Under the pieces are notes generated by a model that did no database searches, was not told the DNA's origin, and was given only the letters and a program-made list of their open reading frames with translations. Shown here piece after piece: positions 63,398-64,000 of a DNA stretch of 64,000 nt. How positions within the stretch are numbered: the stretch's first letter is position 1; each line of letters begins with the position of its first letter. Source of the stretch: Actinomadura barringtoniae (GTDB lineage Bacteria; Actinomycetota; Actinomycetes; Streptosporangiales; Streptosporangiaceae); NCBI RefSeq assembly GCF_017573505.1, contig NZ_JAGEOJ010000005.1, forward strand, positions 496,001 to 560,000. Reading direction: 5' to 3'. A program made the translations under genes and the position numbers.

Positions 63398-64000
63398 AGC
63401 GGAACCTCCGTGGAGCGGGCGCCGGGCGAGCAGGCCAGGGCCAGGTCGCCGTTGCCGGTGTAGTAGGTCCGGACGCGGACCAGCGTCGCGGCGTCGACCG
63501 CGATCGTGCGTTGCGGGACGCGCAGCGTCCGGCGGGGATCGCGCACGTCGTGCAGGTGCCGGCCGACCCGGAGCGGGGCGTGGTCGGGGATCACGGCCAT
63601 GACGTTCCAGACCACCTCGCCGGCCTGGCCCTCGCGCACCATCTCGGCCAGCGGCACCCGCGCGCCGAAGACGCCGTTCGCGGATGTCGCGGGGACGGTG
63701 AACGCCGCGCCGCCGCGAGCTTGGAAGCGCAACGCGGCTTGGGGTGGCGGTGTGACGCCGGCGAAGCGCACCTCGACGTCGAACCGCGACAGGGTGAGCG
63801 CGAGCCGCGTCACCTCGGCGGACGGCTCGGGTGCGGCCACGCGGAGCGCCCACAGGCCGGTCGGCGAGATCTCCGGAACGAACCGCGCCCCGGTCTCCGC
63901 GCAGGGCGGGGACGTGACGGTCGGCCCGCCGGGGTCGGTGATGGTCGGCGCGTCCGCGAGCAGGCGCAGCCGTCGATCCCCGCCCGCCGTGCCGTAGGAG
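63394..64000 (-). CDS. Partial gene: beta-sandwich C-terminus, probably of a GT2
   Basis: The frame is open from the right window edge to the stop at 63394 (about 201 codons), so the start lies outside. The visible part is beta-rich without catalytic motifs (VPEISPTGLWALRVAAPEP, FQARGGAAFTVPATSANGV, DHAPLRVGRHLHDVRDP) and resembles the C-terminal domains of the GT2 at 50585-52498 and of the TagF fusion. Its stop overlaps the GT4-Stealth start (GTGA), so both are in one operon. Confidence 0.7.
   Translation of the reverse strand, partial: SYGTAGGDRRLRLLADAPTITDPGGPTVTSPPCAETGARFVPEISPTGLWALRVAAPEPSAEVTRLALTLSRFDVEVRFAGVTPPPQAALRFQARGGAAFTVPATSANGVFGARVPLAEMVREGQAGEVVWNVMAVIPDHAPLRVGRHLHDVRDPRRTLRVPQRTIAVDAATLVRVRTYYTGNGDLALACSPGARSTEVPL

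Overview
The window is chromosomal DNA of a very GC-rich actinobacterium. WhiB, the FbiA/FbiB/FbiC coenzyme F420 enzymes, DUF3499, DUF5719, TIGR03089 and LCP proteins, and leaderless TAnnnT promoters all point to Actinomycetes. The gene order phosphomannomutase / Trm112 / SIS isomerase / DUF3499 / zincin-like / whiB / fbiA / fbiB ... fbiC / sugar-nucleotidyltransferase ... TIGR03089 / LCP recalls the Mycobacterium tuberculosis Rv3255c-Rv3268 neighbourhood. The teichoic-acid-like genes on the right suggest a Streptosporangiales-type organism (for example Thermomonosporaceae); that placement is inference. No phage, plasmid, CRISPR, rRNA or tRNA genes were recognised.

Layout. 1-5.4 kb: a partial FAD monooxygenase, a two-component pair (LuxR-type regulator and histidine kinase) and a secreted propeller-like protein. 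5.6-10 kb: a tightly overlapping leftward operon phosphomannomutase > Trm112 > SIS isomerase > CDF metal transporter, with DUF3499 upstream. 10-14.1 kb: an overlapping three-gene sensory module made of a solute-binding/VWA fusion, a histidine kinase and an atypical response regulator. 14.4-16.5 kb: a zincin-fold protein without its HExxH motif, a secreted lipase behind a large ribosome-site-masking hairpin, and a small secreted protein. 16.6-23.4 kb: DUF5719 and a giant membrane GT2 (overlapping by one base), whiB, and a membrane protein with a Gln/Tyr/Gly-rich prion-like tail.

23.5-33 kb: fbiA-fbiB, then a divergent solute-binding protein / NlpC-P60 pair bracketed by two copies of the same long palindrome, an AlkA-like glycosylase, a LysR regulator and fbiC. 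FbiA, FbiB and FbiC cover most of coenzyme F420 synthesis; fbiD is not in the window. 33-42 kb: sugar nucleotidyltransferase, GT4, methyltransferase, LPG-synthase-like membrane protein, thioredoxin, GT4, polyprenol-type GT2 and a GT39-like membrane glycosyltransferase.

42-64 kb: TIGR03089, LCP ligase, acyltransferase, GT2-TagF glycerophosphotransferase fusion, CDP-alcohol phosphotransferase, GT2, several large membrane proteins, a DPM1-like GT2 with DUF2304, a Wzx-like exporter and a GT4-Stealth fusion. Together they look like the synthesis, export and wall attachment of a phosphate-linked (teichoic-acid-like) glycopolymer. The mannose-activation genes and the nucleotidyltransferase could supply sugar donors.

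Most single-gene promoters with a visible -10 in this window appear leaderless. Many operon genes share 1-4 base ATGA/GTGA overlaps, implying translational coupling. Most stretches between convergent genes hold long perfect hairpins acting as probable bidirectional terminators.
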